Shown here: positions 13,440 through 25,420 of the stretch, in pieces | Numbering within the stretch: the first letter of the stretch is position 1 | Layout of the letters: each line of letters opens with the position of its first letter | NCBI RefSeq assembly: GCF_037975245.1 | Contig: NC_092576.1 | Location: 28,511,111-28,575,110 of the forward strand | Length of the DNA stretch: 64,000 nt | Direction: 5' to 3' | From: Apostichopus japonicus | Lineage: Eukaryota; Echinodermata; Holothuroidea; Aspidochirotida; Stichopodidae | The notes under the pieces: model-generated | The model's input: the letters and a program-made list of their open reading frames with translations, nothing else | What the model was told of the DNA's origin: nothing | Database searches by the model: none | Translations under genes and position numbers: made by a program

Positions 13440-13444
13440 GTCAA

Positions 13445-15099
13445 GGTTGGAATATTATGATTACTTCAATGATGGTATGGTACGACATATTGAACAATAA
13501 GTTGGTAACATGCATAATTTTGTAACATCTTCAGTATCGTATAAGGTGCCGGCGAACGTCACTCGACGAATCAAATATCAGTTACTTGACAGGATTTACC
13601 AAATAAAAACAGGTTTCATATAAGGAACAAGACATATCCTCACAGAAGGATAAAGCAGTTGGAAGTGACATAGATTTTACCTGTCGACAATTTGTCCTTT
13701 AAACTACCTGTATTTGAACACAAACGTGGACATAAATAATCGATGCTGTGTTGGCGATATAATTGTTCATGTCAACAAAATAGATGTCAAACAGAATTTT
13801 TTTATTTTGAGAAATCGACACTCTAGTCTAAGCTGGGACTGAGGTAATTTCTGCTCAATTTTGTGAGTGGCGGTCGTATGGCAAGTTTAAACTTATTCAA
13901 AACAAGATTTTCCCGGTTGTTCCATACGTTTCATGTAAACAATCGGTGTGAAAAGGCGACAATTATATCAGTAAATAGGCATTAGTCTACTTACTCGAAA
14001 ACGCATGGTAAAATAAACTTAGAGATACATTCCCTTACACTCCCGTACTGAATCCATTTCAAAACTCTATGTAGAGGAAGCTTATAGGTTATCCGTTTGA
14101 GTATCGTTGTAATCGCTTATCCTCTCTTCAGGGAATTGCTACCTTAAATATTTATATAACTTTATATAGTTATATGTCTGCTCCAAGTAGACCTGAAACT
14201 CGTTAAGGAAATGATTGAAAGGGACATGACAGGAAAACCAATTGTTGAAAAGTGAAAAGAGAGTACTTGTTCAGTACAAACTGGAAAAGGCACCTTTACC
14301 TAAGAAAATAGACACTGCATTTCATGAAAACCTGTGTTCTTCGGTTTTTCACAAAACAGTAGGGGCCACGTACACCCCGGAACCAGCGTGTCAAATACAG
14401 AATACAAACAGAAGTTAAATCCCTTTTTCGATATTCTTTTTGTATCAAAATGGGGCCTACAATATGGGCTATGGGCTTAAACAGTGTAAAATTCCTACAG
14501 TTCATGAGGTTTATGAAACAAAAAGTTGAAAGTGAATCTGACCAGCTAGGTAATTCAGCACTGCTGTGGTTTTTTCCTGCTTCTTCCAATAAAAGACATG
14601 TATTTCGCCCTCTACTCTAGGCCAACAGCAATGAGTTGGTCAACATATTATCCCCAAAGAACAAAGTCATGCCCGCTTGAATTAGCGCAGTTGGTGTGAA
14701 GGGACATTATGGCTGTCTTTAGTGTCATCAAAAAGAGTGACCAAACTGGAAAACTCATATCACTACAGAAGAGGATGTAACACAAATTGATGGACTTTGC
14801 TTGGAATCGTTGTAAAGAGTTCAAGTTAACAAAAGTTTGAATCTGGAGTCCTACAGGGCTGAAGGAAAATAACAAGACTGATAGTTGTGTAAATGTTGGT
14901 ATAATCGATACAGACTAAATGCGAAAACATGATGCGAGACAACTCGACCTGCCCATATCACTACAGCAAAGCTTTAAACTTTATTTTCCACTGTATTTAT
15001 TTACAATACCGTAACACATAAACAAAAGAATCAGCAAAAGGACTTAAATAAAGAAGATTACATAAAGAAATCAGTATAGTCGTTAAGGTTACACAAATT
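13445..15099. other. non-coding, nothing recognised
   Basis: Contains a minus-strand ORF of 97 codons (14296-14589) with no recognisable domain and weak codon bias. It may include the 3' flank or tail of the LINE to the right. Confidence 0.35.
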
Positions 15100-15154
15100 G
15101 GTGTTTTGGTTAGATATAAAGTAGTAAAGGTCAAGTCAAAAGCGAAACGTAAAA

Positions 15155-17612
15155 TCAAAACTCTTGCAAATCTGGGATTTTGTTATTCACCCTACAAGTA
15201 TAAATATAGTTTTTAGCTCTCAAAATTAAAAGGTTCACATGATTACCCATATCATAAAAATCACCAAAACTCACTGCCTTCCAGAATCGCTCCACGTTAC
15301 TACAATTATTAAATAAATGTATTAGTGTTTCATTGGCATTCTTGCAAAATGAACAAAGTAGAGAATTGACCATTTTCATTTTATAAAGCAAGTTAATTAT
15401 GCTTAAAATACGACGTAGAAAACGCAATTGTAAATATGATACTTTGGGGTCATTCACAGCCGTATAAGGAAGCTGAAAAATTTATTTTTATCTATTTTCA
15501 CTGGAAAATTCATAGCTTGCCACTTCATAATAGACGACGGGGGCGTGCAGAGACCGGTAATTAGCTTATTATAAACATTTTTGGTTATTATATGCGTGCC
15601 CATGCACATATAAAAGTTATGTTCACTCATTGGGAGCAAATCAGAATAATGGTACCCCCATCAATGACTAGGAATGGCGTGAATAATCCCAAAGTATGAA
15701 GTTAAAGGAGAATTTCTAATATATTTTTGCTTGAAACGTGTTATATGGAATTACCGAGCCATCATATTTTATGAAATCTTTCACATGAATTGTTCTGTGA
15801 TTTAAAAGATTATAATGGAAAATCACTTCATTGTTAACCAATATATGACTGTTGTTTAAAAGGATTTGATTACTGTAATAACTATCTTGATGATACAATT
15901 TAAACTCAGCAGAAGCTTCAGACACTTCTCTGCGAAAAATATTAGAAATACATGAAACTGTCACCTTATTGAACTTACATTTAAAAAGAAAAGCACCACC
16001 GAACTATTTTAGGTACATATCAAAACAAAAATTCCAGTTTCCTCTCTGAGGGGCTAAATACCGTTTTACCCAGCTGAAGTTTAGAATTTCAATAACAGAT
16101 TCAATATCTGTCAAATCAAATCCACCATTAACTCTCTTATTATAGGTGCTCCGTTTAATCTTATAAGGTTAATTGTTCCAAATAAAATTATACAAAATTA
16201 TATTAACCTCTTTAATGTAACTAAGACACTAAAAAGAAAACATGGCCGAACAATTAATTACAGTTATTTACCATTTGGTGTTAAGTCACGTTTTGACCTC
16301 ATCCCAAGTAACTGTTTGAGCCTGGACAATTTGGGAAGATAAGTAAAGGAAAAGAAATCTTCATTCTTTGTAGTAAATGTGACACCAAGATATTTCACGG
16401 GACCAAGATGAAAATTTAAACATACTCATGAAACTAACGGGGAACCCTTGAAGCCAAAGCACCCAATGAAAAAAAGAAAGATTTGCTGAAATTAACTTTT
16501 AAACCCCAAGCGGCAGAAAAATTATTAAGAATGTTAACAACCTCTACAAGAGAACCGTGTAAACCATCTAAAAATAAAACAGTATCATCGGCATATTGTG
16601 AAACAAAATGAATTTCAGAGTTATGAATAGATACGACAGCTTGTTTCAACCATGAATATGAGAAATTTTGAACATAAAATAAAGAGGTAAGGACTGAGTG
16701 GACAACCCTGCCTTACACCTCGAGAAATACTGAGAGAAGTGACCTTTGTTAATAACGAGTACCTGAACATTTTTGGAATTACAATGACCAATGAGGTCTA
16801 AAACTAGTCTAATGTTCTCCCCAATGAAACGTCCCTTTAAGAATCCAGTTTGCTCCTCACTAATAATGTAATTTAAAACACGCTTAATAAGGGTTGCTCG
16901 ATCTTACAATTAATAGGAAGAGAAACGCTAGAATGGTCGGACCTAAAAATAGAAACATTGTCGGCTACACTCACAATTTGAACAATCTGTCGAGAACACC
17001 AAAAGAAATCAAGTCGATAGTGCATAGACTTATCAAGGGAAGAATGCCAGGTAAAAAGCCGGGCGTTAGGATTACGATCACGCCAAACATCAACAAGATC
17101 ATGATTTTCTGCTATCTGAAGCATAATTTGACGGGCATTAAAATGAGTTCTTTGCAACCCTCCAAATTTATCATGAGTTAAATTACCTACAAAATTAACA
17201 TTACCGCCCCAAATAAGTCGATGTACAATCAGATGCTGTTAAAAATGTTGTGCAATATTACGAAAGAAAAATGGGTCATCGTTGTTTGGACCATAAACAT
17301 TAGATACAGGATAAATCTGATCGTAAACATTTAAATCTGTTATAATATACCTTCCACTTTCATCGACCCTAGTTCTTATAATAGTATTATTGAGTTCCGG
17401 GTTGAAAAATAAACCAACACCTCTACTGTTATCATCCCCATGGGAAAGAAAAGATTACCACCCCATTCTTTTGACCATGAGTTAACGTCACAAGGGACAG
17501 AGTGAGTCTCCTTTAGTAAAATAACGTCAAAACGACTTTTACGTATATAAATAAATAACTTTCTTCTATTCATATGGTTACGTAACCCACGAGCATTAAA
17601 CGAAACAAATTA
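15155..17612 (-). pseudogene. LINE ORF2 remnant (APE endonuclease, reverse transcriptase, zf-RVT)
   Basis: The endonuclease start reads SFNARGLRN then FDVILLKETHS (about 17610-17500). Its C-terminal part has DVWRDRNP, RLDF and SDHSSVSL (about 17100-16920). Reverse transcriptase pieces include FLKGRFIGENIRLV (near 16840) and the catalytic box YADDTVLFL (near 16590). The tail has a zinc-finger pattern CSFCKNANETLIHLFNNC (near 15340), as in L1- and Tx1-clade elements. The pieces lie in several frames separated by stops, so no intact protein is made. Confidence 0.78.
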
Positions 17613-18091
17613 TACTTCAATCATAATGTACTGCCACTTATTGAATAAAGTTAAACTATTTTGCTGGCCAATACAATCATAAAATTACGATAGATACAGT
17701 GTTATAAAGCAAACAGAAAAGAAAGAAAAGAAGAGTTCTAAACCCCAAACAGCCATCAGATCTGACCTTGAGAGGCTGTCTTGGAGCAGGGCCGGGTCAA
17801 CGTCGAAATAAAGCAGAGTACTACAATTACCAGGAAGGTACATCGGGCCCATAGTGCTGGAGAAAACTAGGCAACTACATAATGTCAATTAGGAGAAGTT
17901 AAATGGTTAACCATTTTGATCGCGAAATTGGCCTGACAATAATCGCAGTTTAATGCCTTCCGGGTATGATTGGAAAACACGATCACTCCATTCCGCTTCT
18001 CCAGTAAATCAGCATGGGTGAGATCATCGGTGATAAAATACTCCTTATCGATGAGCGAGGTTTGCTGCTTCAGTAGAATAGTAAGTTTATC

Positions 18092-18624
18092 TTAGAATAT
18101 GGTAGGCCGCACCACGATGTGTATAGGTCGTTGCTGGTTAGGACGGGAAGCACCATCACGATGAGCTCTTAGAACTTCAGCACCTTGAAGGCCCATGGTA
18201 CAAAACACTCCCTTATAAATAGCAACACAAACCTCATCTTCAGAATTGGATAGCCAACTACGCGAAGAATACACTTTCGGGAAAATCACTCTTGTTTGTT
18301 GACAGCTGCCAATCAATTTTCGTTAGCTTTTTCAAAATTGCAAACTTTAGTTTCCAAGGCAATGATATGCCGTTGAGTTTCTGCATCTTTTGTCTCGAGC
18401 ACTTCAACTCGGGTGCTAATCAAAGCGAAAGATCTATTGAAATCCCGATCGATACGATTCAGGTCATCTTTATTACGATGAATGGATTCACGAATAGACT
18501 TGCCCAAGTCGCCATACTGCTCCTGGTTATGGTCATCGTCTGAGGAATTGTATAGGCTATCTCGCCTAACAAAATCTAACGTATGTTGTGAAGGCGTTGA
18601 CTGCTGATTGTTCTTTTTAGCCAT
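18092..18624 (-). pseudogene. LINE ORF1 remnant (coiled coil plus RRM-like part)
   Basis: A 103-codon segment (18624-18313) begins MAKKNNQQSTPSQ and contains a heptad-like stretch rich in Leu, Glu, Arg and Asn. A frameshifted continuation (18316-18092) has KVYSSRSWLSNSEDE and ends in HIVVRPTIF. The order coiled coil then RNA-binding-like region, just upstream of ORF2, fits an L1/Tx1-type ORF1 nucleic-acid chaperone. It is truncated relative to family length. Confidence 0.6.
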
Positions 18625-18793
18625 TTAAGTTGCTCCTCTAGTACGGGAGGAGGGACACATGATAACAAACAGTTGAGAATAGTGATTATGATTATCTCAC
18701 CAGATATGAGTAGTAAGTAAATGTCCCGATGTAGTTAATAAGGATGAATTCCGCGGAGCCCAAATAACATGGGGCACTCTACTACACTGCCAT

Positions 18794-20501
18794 TTTGCTT
18801 AAAAGCTTTATAAAGTTTAATTAATTTCATAGGTTATGAAGGTTATGAGGCATTATATTTACCTGTTATTAATTCTGAACCTGTCGATTTTCTTTAATTG
18901 AAATAGCCGGTGTGATTAAAAACTTTATTAGTTTTGCGGTTGTACAAGATTCATTTAAGTGTATTGAAGGATTCACGTGATGAAGTTAATTTTGATTCAA
19001 GAAAAAAGGAAATAAAAGCCTGAAAATAAATTAAGAATTTGCAAATGTAATGATATTTTTAAGTAGTGACTAAAATTGTTTAAGTAAGCTGTCCCAGGTA
19101 TGGCATGTTACAATATAAACGTTTTATTTCCACATTCTGCTTGTTCACTGAATATCATGTATAGTGTCATCCATGGCATACAATTACCTCTAAGCATCGT
19201 TAATCATTAACAAGTATTTTGATTAGGTAATAAAGCATTAGATTCACGTGTTATCAATACCGAAAGCGATAATCTGAAGAGCTGGCGCTGATAAACATTT
19301 AAATTAGTTATGTGAGTGTCAATGACTAATCTAGTTGCAATTATCGTGCATTAAGTTGAATGACGAAGAAAACAAGGAAATAAAAGTTGTACGAAGAGTA
19401 AGGTTAGTTACTGATTTTGTTAAATTATGTTTTGCCAAATATAGAAAGTTTTCACTGAGAGTATAGTTTTAGCACATTTGATTGTTCCTACTCTGAATGT
19501 TTACAGAATGTTCACACATAAGCCATATTGGAGCGGCTGACAACAATAAACTTTGCAGCTAGTTGAAGGTTGCCTGCCCCCATCTTGGTATTCCTACGTT
19601 ACAATAAAGCAAGTTTGACAAAATCCTGATCTTATCGTCAAAATATCTTTCATTTTCGCGTGTAGATATACGTGATTCACCAGACTAGCTCAATTTTGGT
19701 GGGGAAACTATACTAGTGCTAACACAGCTGAAGCTAAGTGAAAGGTGCTTCGAAAAGTGACTATTAACACAGAATTACCCCTTTTAATAGAAAAGCCAAG
19801 CCGTAAATAAGATCAGGTGGTATGACAGCTACATATTAAATTAATGTTGATCAACACAGCAGAAAAAATTCAACTTCACTCACCAGACGAATTCTGTGTG
19901 AATTGTCACATTCAGAGCACCAGAGGTGCGCTCTGTACAATTATAACGCTTGGGCTTAACGCCTTTCTTGACAGTTATACAAAGCCAGTATATTATGCAA
20001 ACTACATTAAAAAGCCCTCATAAGTACTGATAAAATAAACTTTTTTTCAATGCAATATATACAGCGCATTTGTATAAACCTCATATAAGACTATGTAATG
20101 CATTGTAGTTTACATAAAACCATTTTTGCGCAAAATTATTTTGGGCATGTTTGGCGTAGCGTAAGGACCACAGTTAATGGTTTGTAGGCACCTCTTTGGG
20201 ATGATATTTCAACACAATATGCCCCTTTAAGGTTCAACAATTGAATGGAAAATAAAAGTTGGACATCTTTATGAATGCAATAAAAACAATTTCTAAGCTC
20301 ATGGAAATTTAATAAAGGGAAGGAGTGTGTTCGTTAAAAAAGAAGAGGCTTAGTTGAATGTGATATAAATTACTATTGAATGCATTCACTTTCGACATAA
20401 ATGCATTCACTTTCGACTGCAACAATGTGAACCTAGACAACTGCATAAAATTGTCAGGAACAAGGAAACTACTAACAATTCGTTGTTGGTCGGCTAGTTG
20501 A
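18794..20501. other. non-coding, nothing recognised apart from a short direct repeat
   Basis: AT-rich. An approximately 20-bp direct duplication (aatgcattcactttcgac) lies at about 20379-20418, roughly 130 bp before the Ig exon at 20544, possibly in its promoter region. Confidence 0.4.
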
Positions 20502-20543
20502 ATGCATATCCATTTTGAACGCAGGAGATCAAAGTTCGCTAAA

Positions 20544-20886
20544 ATGAAGCTTTATCCCGCAAAGTACCGGTTGTTCCATTTAACGACCTTATTCTTTTGC
20601 ATAGGTTTACTGAAGGGAGACAATAATATGCCAGTTCTAAAGGCTGTCACATTTTCATCGACGGTACTTTTGCAATGTCCTGGTTATTCAGAAGTCGGTA
20701 ATCGATGGGAACACGAAGGCAATAAGCTTTACCTTGGCAACGCAAACGTTGGAAAACTTCCCGAAGAAAGCATGTATTTAACGCATAACTACTCACTGAA
20801 AATTTCCAATGTAACTATTTACCATTTAGGAACGTATCGATGCTTTCGCGACTCTTTACAGTGGTTATATTATCTTTTTGAATCAG
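20544..20886 (+). CDS. first exon of an Ig-superfamily gene: signal peptide plus V-type Ig domain (partial)
   Basis: ATG at 20544 opens a typical signal peptide (hydrophobic core LFHLTTLFFCIGLL). An in-frame upstream ATG at 20502 adds a basic stretch and is less likely. An Ig domain follows, with the B-strand Cys (VLLQCPG), the core Trp (NRWEHEG) and an F-strand motif (LKISNVT..HLGTYRC). The exon ends in frame phase 1 at a gtttgt donor (20887). No further Ig exon was found before 29.2 kb. This may be an orphan or pseudogenised gene start, or an alternative first exon. The 29489 exon of the downstream receptor gene accepts the same phase, which makes splicing between them possible but unproven. 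Confidence 0.6.
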
Positions 20887-21454
20887 GTTTGTTATACTTT
20901 TTTAATTCGATTTTGTCACCTATCATTCAAAACGTTATTAGCAAAGAATATTTCATAAAACAAATCATGTTCAACTTCATTATAAATGTATATCTTATAA
21001 CACTATTTACGTCAAACATTCGTCAGTAAAGGTTTAAGATGTAGAAATCATAAAACCTTGGGTTATATTATACCTGTACTCATGTACCAATGATAAAATG
21101 AATGTATTTTCATGCGGTCATTGGTATTACCGATGATTGGCGATGATGACTAATAACGCTAACATTTCCTGACAATTGACATCCCATGACAAAGAAAAAT
21201 CATGCGACTGTTGTAATAATTGCCATCGACCTAATCGATCACTCTTTTAAGGGCCAACCAGTACGTAAGACGTGTGCATTTCAAAAGTAGCTACTTAGAT
21301 TTGAACACAAACAAACGTAGATACTATGTATCTTAAGTAAACGTCGAATAAAAAGAGACATACATTCGTTGTTAACACTGCGAAAACAGATTTTTTGACA
21401 GAAAAGTTATACCTGTTAAGAGAAAAAAACATATATATGTTCACACTCACGCCC

Positions 21455-21593
21455 GCTCATATATATATATATATGTATGAAATATATATATATATATGTA
21501 TATATATATATGTATATGTATATATATATGTATGAAATATATATATATATGTATGTTTGTATGTATGTATGTATATATATGTATGTTTGTATG

Positions 21594-21630
<37 letters not shown>
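21455..21630. repeat. (TA)n / (TATG)n microsatellite
   Basis: Compound ta and tgta repeats. The minus-strand ORF through it gives only Tyr/Ile/Thr runs. Confidence 0.9.
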
Positions 21631-22625
21631 GAAATGTAATATAACGAAAATTCACGTTTACCTCAAAAGAAAATATTTTTAGAGAAAACCAGAAAAATAA
21701 GATATGACTCATAATTGACAAATAATGAGTAAGTTTTAGAAAATATATTGGGATTTTCGGTCCCTCTGGAGCCTTCGTCAGCAATACTTGGCAGTCGAAT
21801 GAAAAGTGCAAAATTTAACACAATGAAAGTATGACGCTAGATAAGTGTAAATAGCATAGATGGAATCAGAAACAAGTAAACCATGACTACACAGGGAGCA
21901 GATTACATATGTTTGTAGAACCGGTGATGTGAGATTTAGTACGAAGGATCTAGCGTCGTACTTTCATTGTGTTACATTTTTTTACATTTCAATAACTTCA
22001 AATTCCAATATATTTTCTAAATATATATATATATATATATTTAGAAAACTTTCTCCACCTCTCTCTCTCTCTAGGTGAAACAGCTTCTCGGTTCCTCTTA
22101 CGTTTTAATAATCACCCAAAAATATTTTCGTGATAATTTTGCAGGATTCCCCGTTTCCGAACATTTCAATCTTCATAGTTATCCTCTCAATAACCTAAAA
22201 TGTATTTTATTGCATCGAACTTCAAATCCGCTACTGAACTTAGGCGTTAATACATCGATTGGATCCCATCATCAACAAAACTTGGGACACCTTAAACAAC
22301 TATCATTTCTACAAACATATGTAAACCGTTCTTTGCTCCTTAATCAGCTTCCTGTATAGTCATGGTTTATTTGGTTCTAATTCCATCGATGCTACTTACA
22401 CTTATTTGCGTCATACTTTCCTTGTGTTACATTTTGTATTTTTCATTCCACTGCCAATCATTGCCGACGAAGGCCCCAGGGGGACCAAAACTTCTTATAT
22501 GTTTTCTAAAACAAAACTCCGTATTAATTAATTTATACTCTTCAATTTTGAGTCATATCTTATATATCTGCTTTTCTCTAATATTTTTGTTTTTTGGAGT
22601 ATACGTGGATTTTCTTTAAAACATA
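21631..22625. mobile_element. inverted pair of retroelement 3' ends (Penelope-like, tentative)
   Basis: About 240 bp at 21640-21870 read on the minus strand match 22385-22620 read on the plus strand. Shared strings include gcgtcatactttc, tttttcattc, tgccaa, gacgaaggc and gagtcatatctta. The plus copy is preceded by an ORF (22075-22359) containing VSEHFNLHSYPLNNLKCILL, which resembles the C-terminal part of the GIY-YIG endonuclease of Penelope-like elements. The right copy would then be a truncated 3' end, and the left an inverted fragment. Family assignment is inferred from this motif only. Confidence 0.45.
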
Positions 22626-23149
22626 TTGTTCTCGTGGCGGCACTTGATATGTGTTTCGGTTTGTAAAGAAAGGAACGTTTGTCGGCGTTGAAGTGTTGAG
22701 TCTTTCGAAGAGAAAAAGGTTGCACCGCGTGCAAATATGAGCAATAAGTAATAATATGAAATTCATACTTAACTGCAACAAGAATGTTCCGCATTCAAGT
22801 TTTGTTTTAACTAGTCATCGCACTGTTTATGTTGCATCTATTCATGTTAGATTGCGTACAAAACTTTAATATGTAATACTGCAAAGAATAAAGCAGGTTG
22901 CAAATGTCAATTCCAAAAGTCGATATGATAATGCCCTAGTATATGGGAACAAAAGTCATTCCACTGTGTGAATGCATGAAATGAAACCGAAAATGAGAGA
23001 GCAACGTCTCTGAATGATTAAAGTCCAAAATCACTGAAAGATAAAAATCTATATAGCACTGTTACAAATGACGATAGCCACAGTCAGCCTGTCGAACGCT
23101 GTACAACTACTTGTACAAGCGTGAAACTCAGAGTAGCAATGGACTCGTA
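22626..23149. other. non-coding, nothing recognised
   Basis: Short minus-strand ORFs near 22528-22794 have no recognisable domain. Confidence 0.35.
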
Positions 23150-23154
23150 ATATA

Positions 23155-25361
23155 CAGGTGCGTATCCAGGGGGGGGCGTTGGGGGCGCGCGCCCCCCGGG
23201 TAAGAAAAAGAGAAGAGAAAAAAAGAGAAGAAAAAAGGAAAAAAAGAGGGGAAAAAAGAGGAGAAGGAGAGGAAGGAAGGGAAAAGAAAAAGAAGAAAGA
23301 GAGAAAAAGGAGAAAAAGAGGGAGAAAAAGCAAAACGCGAAGACACCGGGAAGAGAAAGAGGAACAGTGACATCATTACAGCGCTGAAGGGTAGCCAGTG
23401 ACGGATCAATGATTTCGTAAAAGTGTGACTCACCTTACCCCTTACACCGACAACTCCATTTTTTGACGTTTCCATTTTCCTCTCTCACTAATGATCTATA
23501 TATATACTATATATGGTCTATCATAACGCGTGTGTAGAATTGTGCTCTGAAACCAACTGTGGCTGGTCTCGAACTCGACCGTGTCGTCGGGGAATATGAC
23601 GCATTTTGGGATGGGGGCGACCGCCCGCCCCCCCCCCATTTAGCATTTTGTAAATGATATCGCTTAGTAATTTCAAAATAGAAAGTGCTTAGAGGCAACT
23701 TACAAGGCCTGGGAAGTGTCATTTCCAGCGATCTGGGAGACATTTTCGGCCAAAATTTGCTTGTACGCTTCGCGCTAACAAATGGTCCTGGGTAGTGCCA
23801 TTTTCCAGCGATCTGGGAGGCATTTTCGGCCAAAATTTTCTTGTACGCTTCGCGCCAACCTATGGTGGCGCTACGCTTAGATAATTTGCCTAAAGGCTTC
23901 GCCCCTCCCTTGGCAAATTCCTCGCTACGCGCCTCTTCGAATTTGTAACGCAAACAGCAGATATCACATCATATCAGTGAGCATGAAAATGGCGTTCCAG
24001 GATGAAAAGCCCTAAACTGTCCGACTTGCCTGAAAAAATAACCAGAAATTTTCGCGCGCGAAGCGCGCGTTCAACGGGTTCATGTCAATATCATATAAGC
24101 AAGCATCGGTTATTACATCGCATGCCATCATGTACCGTACGGTCCGTTCAAATTGCGCAGTATACCGCGGGATGCTAATGTAAACAACGACATGTCTCAT
24201 GTAGATGTATAAAAAGCATGGAGGTCCAATTATGTCAAAACTCTCTTTTACATTAGTAATGGCGAATTAGGGCCTGCACCCCCGCCGCGCAGTGGCGGAG
24301 CGTCCATATGGTCAGGGGGGCGGATACCCCCCCCCCCTGACGGACTCAAATGGACTGCTGGCGCCTTTTTCAGCTCTTTACCACTTTTTAATTATTCTAG
24401 ATTATTGACTTTTTTATTGCGCTCTCATCTACTTATTGACATTTGTCACATTTTGTTGGTGTAATTTGGCGATGACACCTTATTCTTCGTTTATCTGCAA
24501 ATTAGCCAGGCCCGGAAAGGGTCATTTCCTGCGATCTAGGGAGTATCAGTTTACTCAAAAATTTTCTCTACGCTACGCGCCAACCAGTGGTGGCGCTCCG
24601 CTTAGATAGTGTCGAAAGCGCCCCTACAGACCATTCTCGCCACTCCTGACCAATACCCCTAGCTCCGCCACTGCCGCCGCGCCTCCTACGCCTATGTGTG
24701 TAGTGTTCGGTTTCGGAAATATCTGCTATTTTTTCATTTCCTTCAACCAAGTTTTATAATAGCCGTTATAACAGGTTTTAATATTTCTACACCAATAAAT
24801 TAACTGTGTCTGAATTTTCGAAAATTTCTGACCAACATTCTACATCACACTTCCCTCTACTCGTGCAATTTTGACCGGTCTGTTAGGGGTTGAAGGAAGT
24901 TTTTTCTATATTGGTTGTCCATAGATGAAATTTTGTACAAGATTATGGGTATGTTTTGAAGTGAGTTTATTCACGAGAAATGTGAATTTTCAAATTCTGA
25001 ACAAATATGGGGCTTAAAACCTTGAAAAGTGGGGCTGACGGGTATTGTGGGCCGCGACGTAGAATCACCTACAAAAGCAAAGACCCACAGGAGATGCGAT
25101 CAGGTCGAACATGATGTGTGCCGGGTTGACAATCTTCAAAAAGGTTATGGATGGAAAAAAAACTATTAGGAAATACTTGGTTCTCAGGCAAAAAGTGTAC
25201 ATCTGGTTGGTCATTTCAAGCCCGAGAAGTGCCGTTTTCGGTGATCTGGGGGGCTTCAAAACAAGAAATTTTCTTGTACGCTGCGCGCCAACCGATGGTG
25301 GCGCTCCGCTTAGATAGTAATTCGCGCCCCCCCGGGTTTGAAAATCCTGGATACGCGCCTG
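23155..25361. mobile_element. GC-rich non-autonomous hAT-like DNA transposon, copy 2
   Basis: Same termini as the 11623-13439 element (CAGGTGCGTATCCAGG at the left, reverse complement of CAGGCGCGTATCCAGG at the right). It is flanked by a 5-bp direct repeat ATATA at 23150-23154 and 25362-25366. Length is 2207 bp, of which 384 bp plus an 8-bp duplication are a nested insertion; removing these gives 1815 bp, against 1817 bp in copy 1. G-run, GCGCGC block, polypurine tract and repeated modules occur in the same order, with one module tandemly doubled at about 23700-23886. No transposase found. Confidence 0.75.
24290..24673. mobile_element. nested hAT-type MITE
   Basis: Starts CAGTGGCGGAGC and ends GCTCCGCCACTG. 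It is flanked by a perfect 8-bp duplication CCGCCGCG (24282-24289 and 24674-24681), the hallmark of hAT transposition. It is 384 bp long with no coding capacity. The uninterrupted counterpart in copy 1 (around 12735-12745, cccccgcctcctacg) is effectively an empty site. Confidence 0.85.
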
Positions 25362-25366
25362 ATATA

Positions 25367-25387
25367 TACATATAAACATCATCAACA

Positions 25388-25420
<33 letters not shown>

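Larger units (their letters stand above)
15100..18793 (-). mobile_element. decayed L1/Tx1-type LINE, minus strand
   Basis: Read on the minus strand, this stretch holds the remains of a two-ORF non-LTR retrotransposon in the right order: 5' region (about 18793-18640), ORF1 with coiled coil (18624-18092), then endonuclease, reverse transcriptase and a C-terminal zinc-finger region (17612-15155). Frames are broken by many stops and indels. The ORF2 region of about 2.5 kb is shorter than a usual ORF2, so internal deletions are likely. The 3' boundary is uncertain. Confidence 0.75.
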
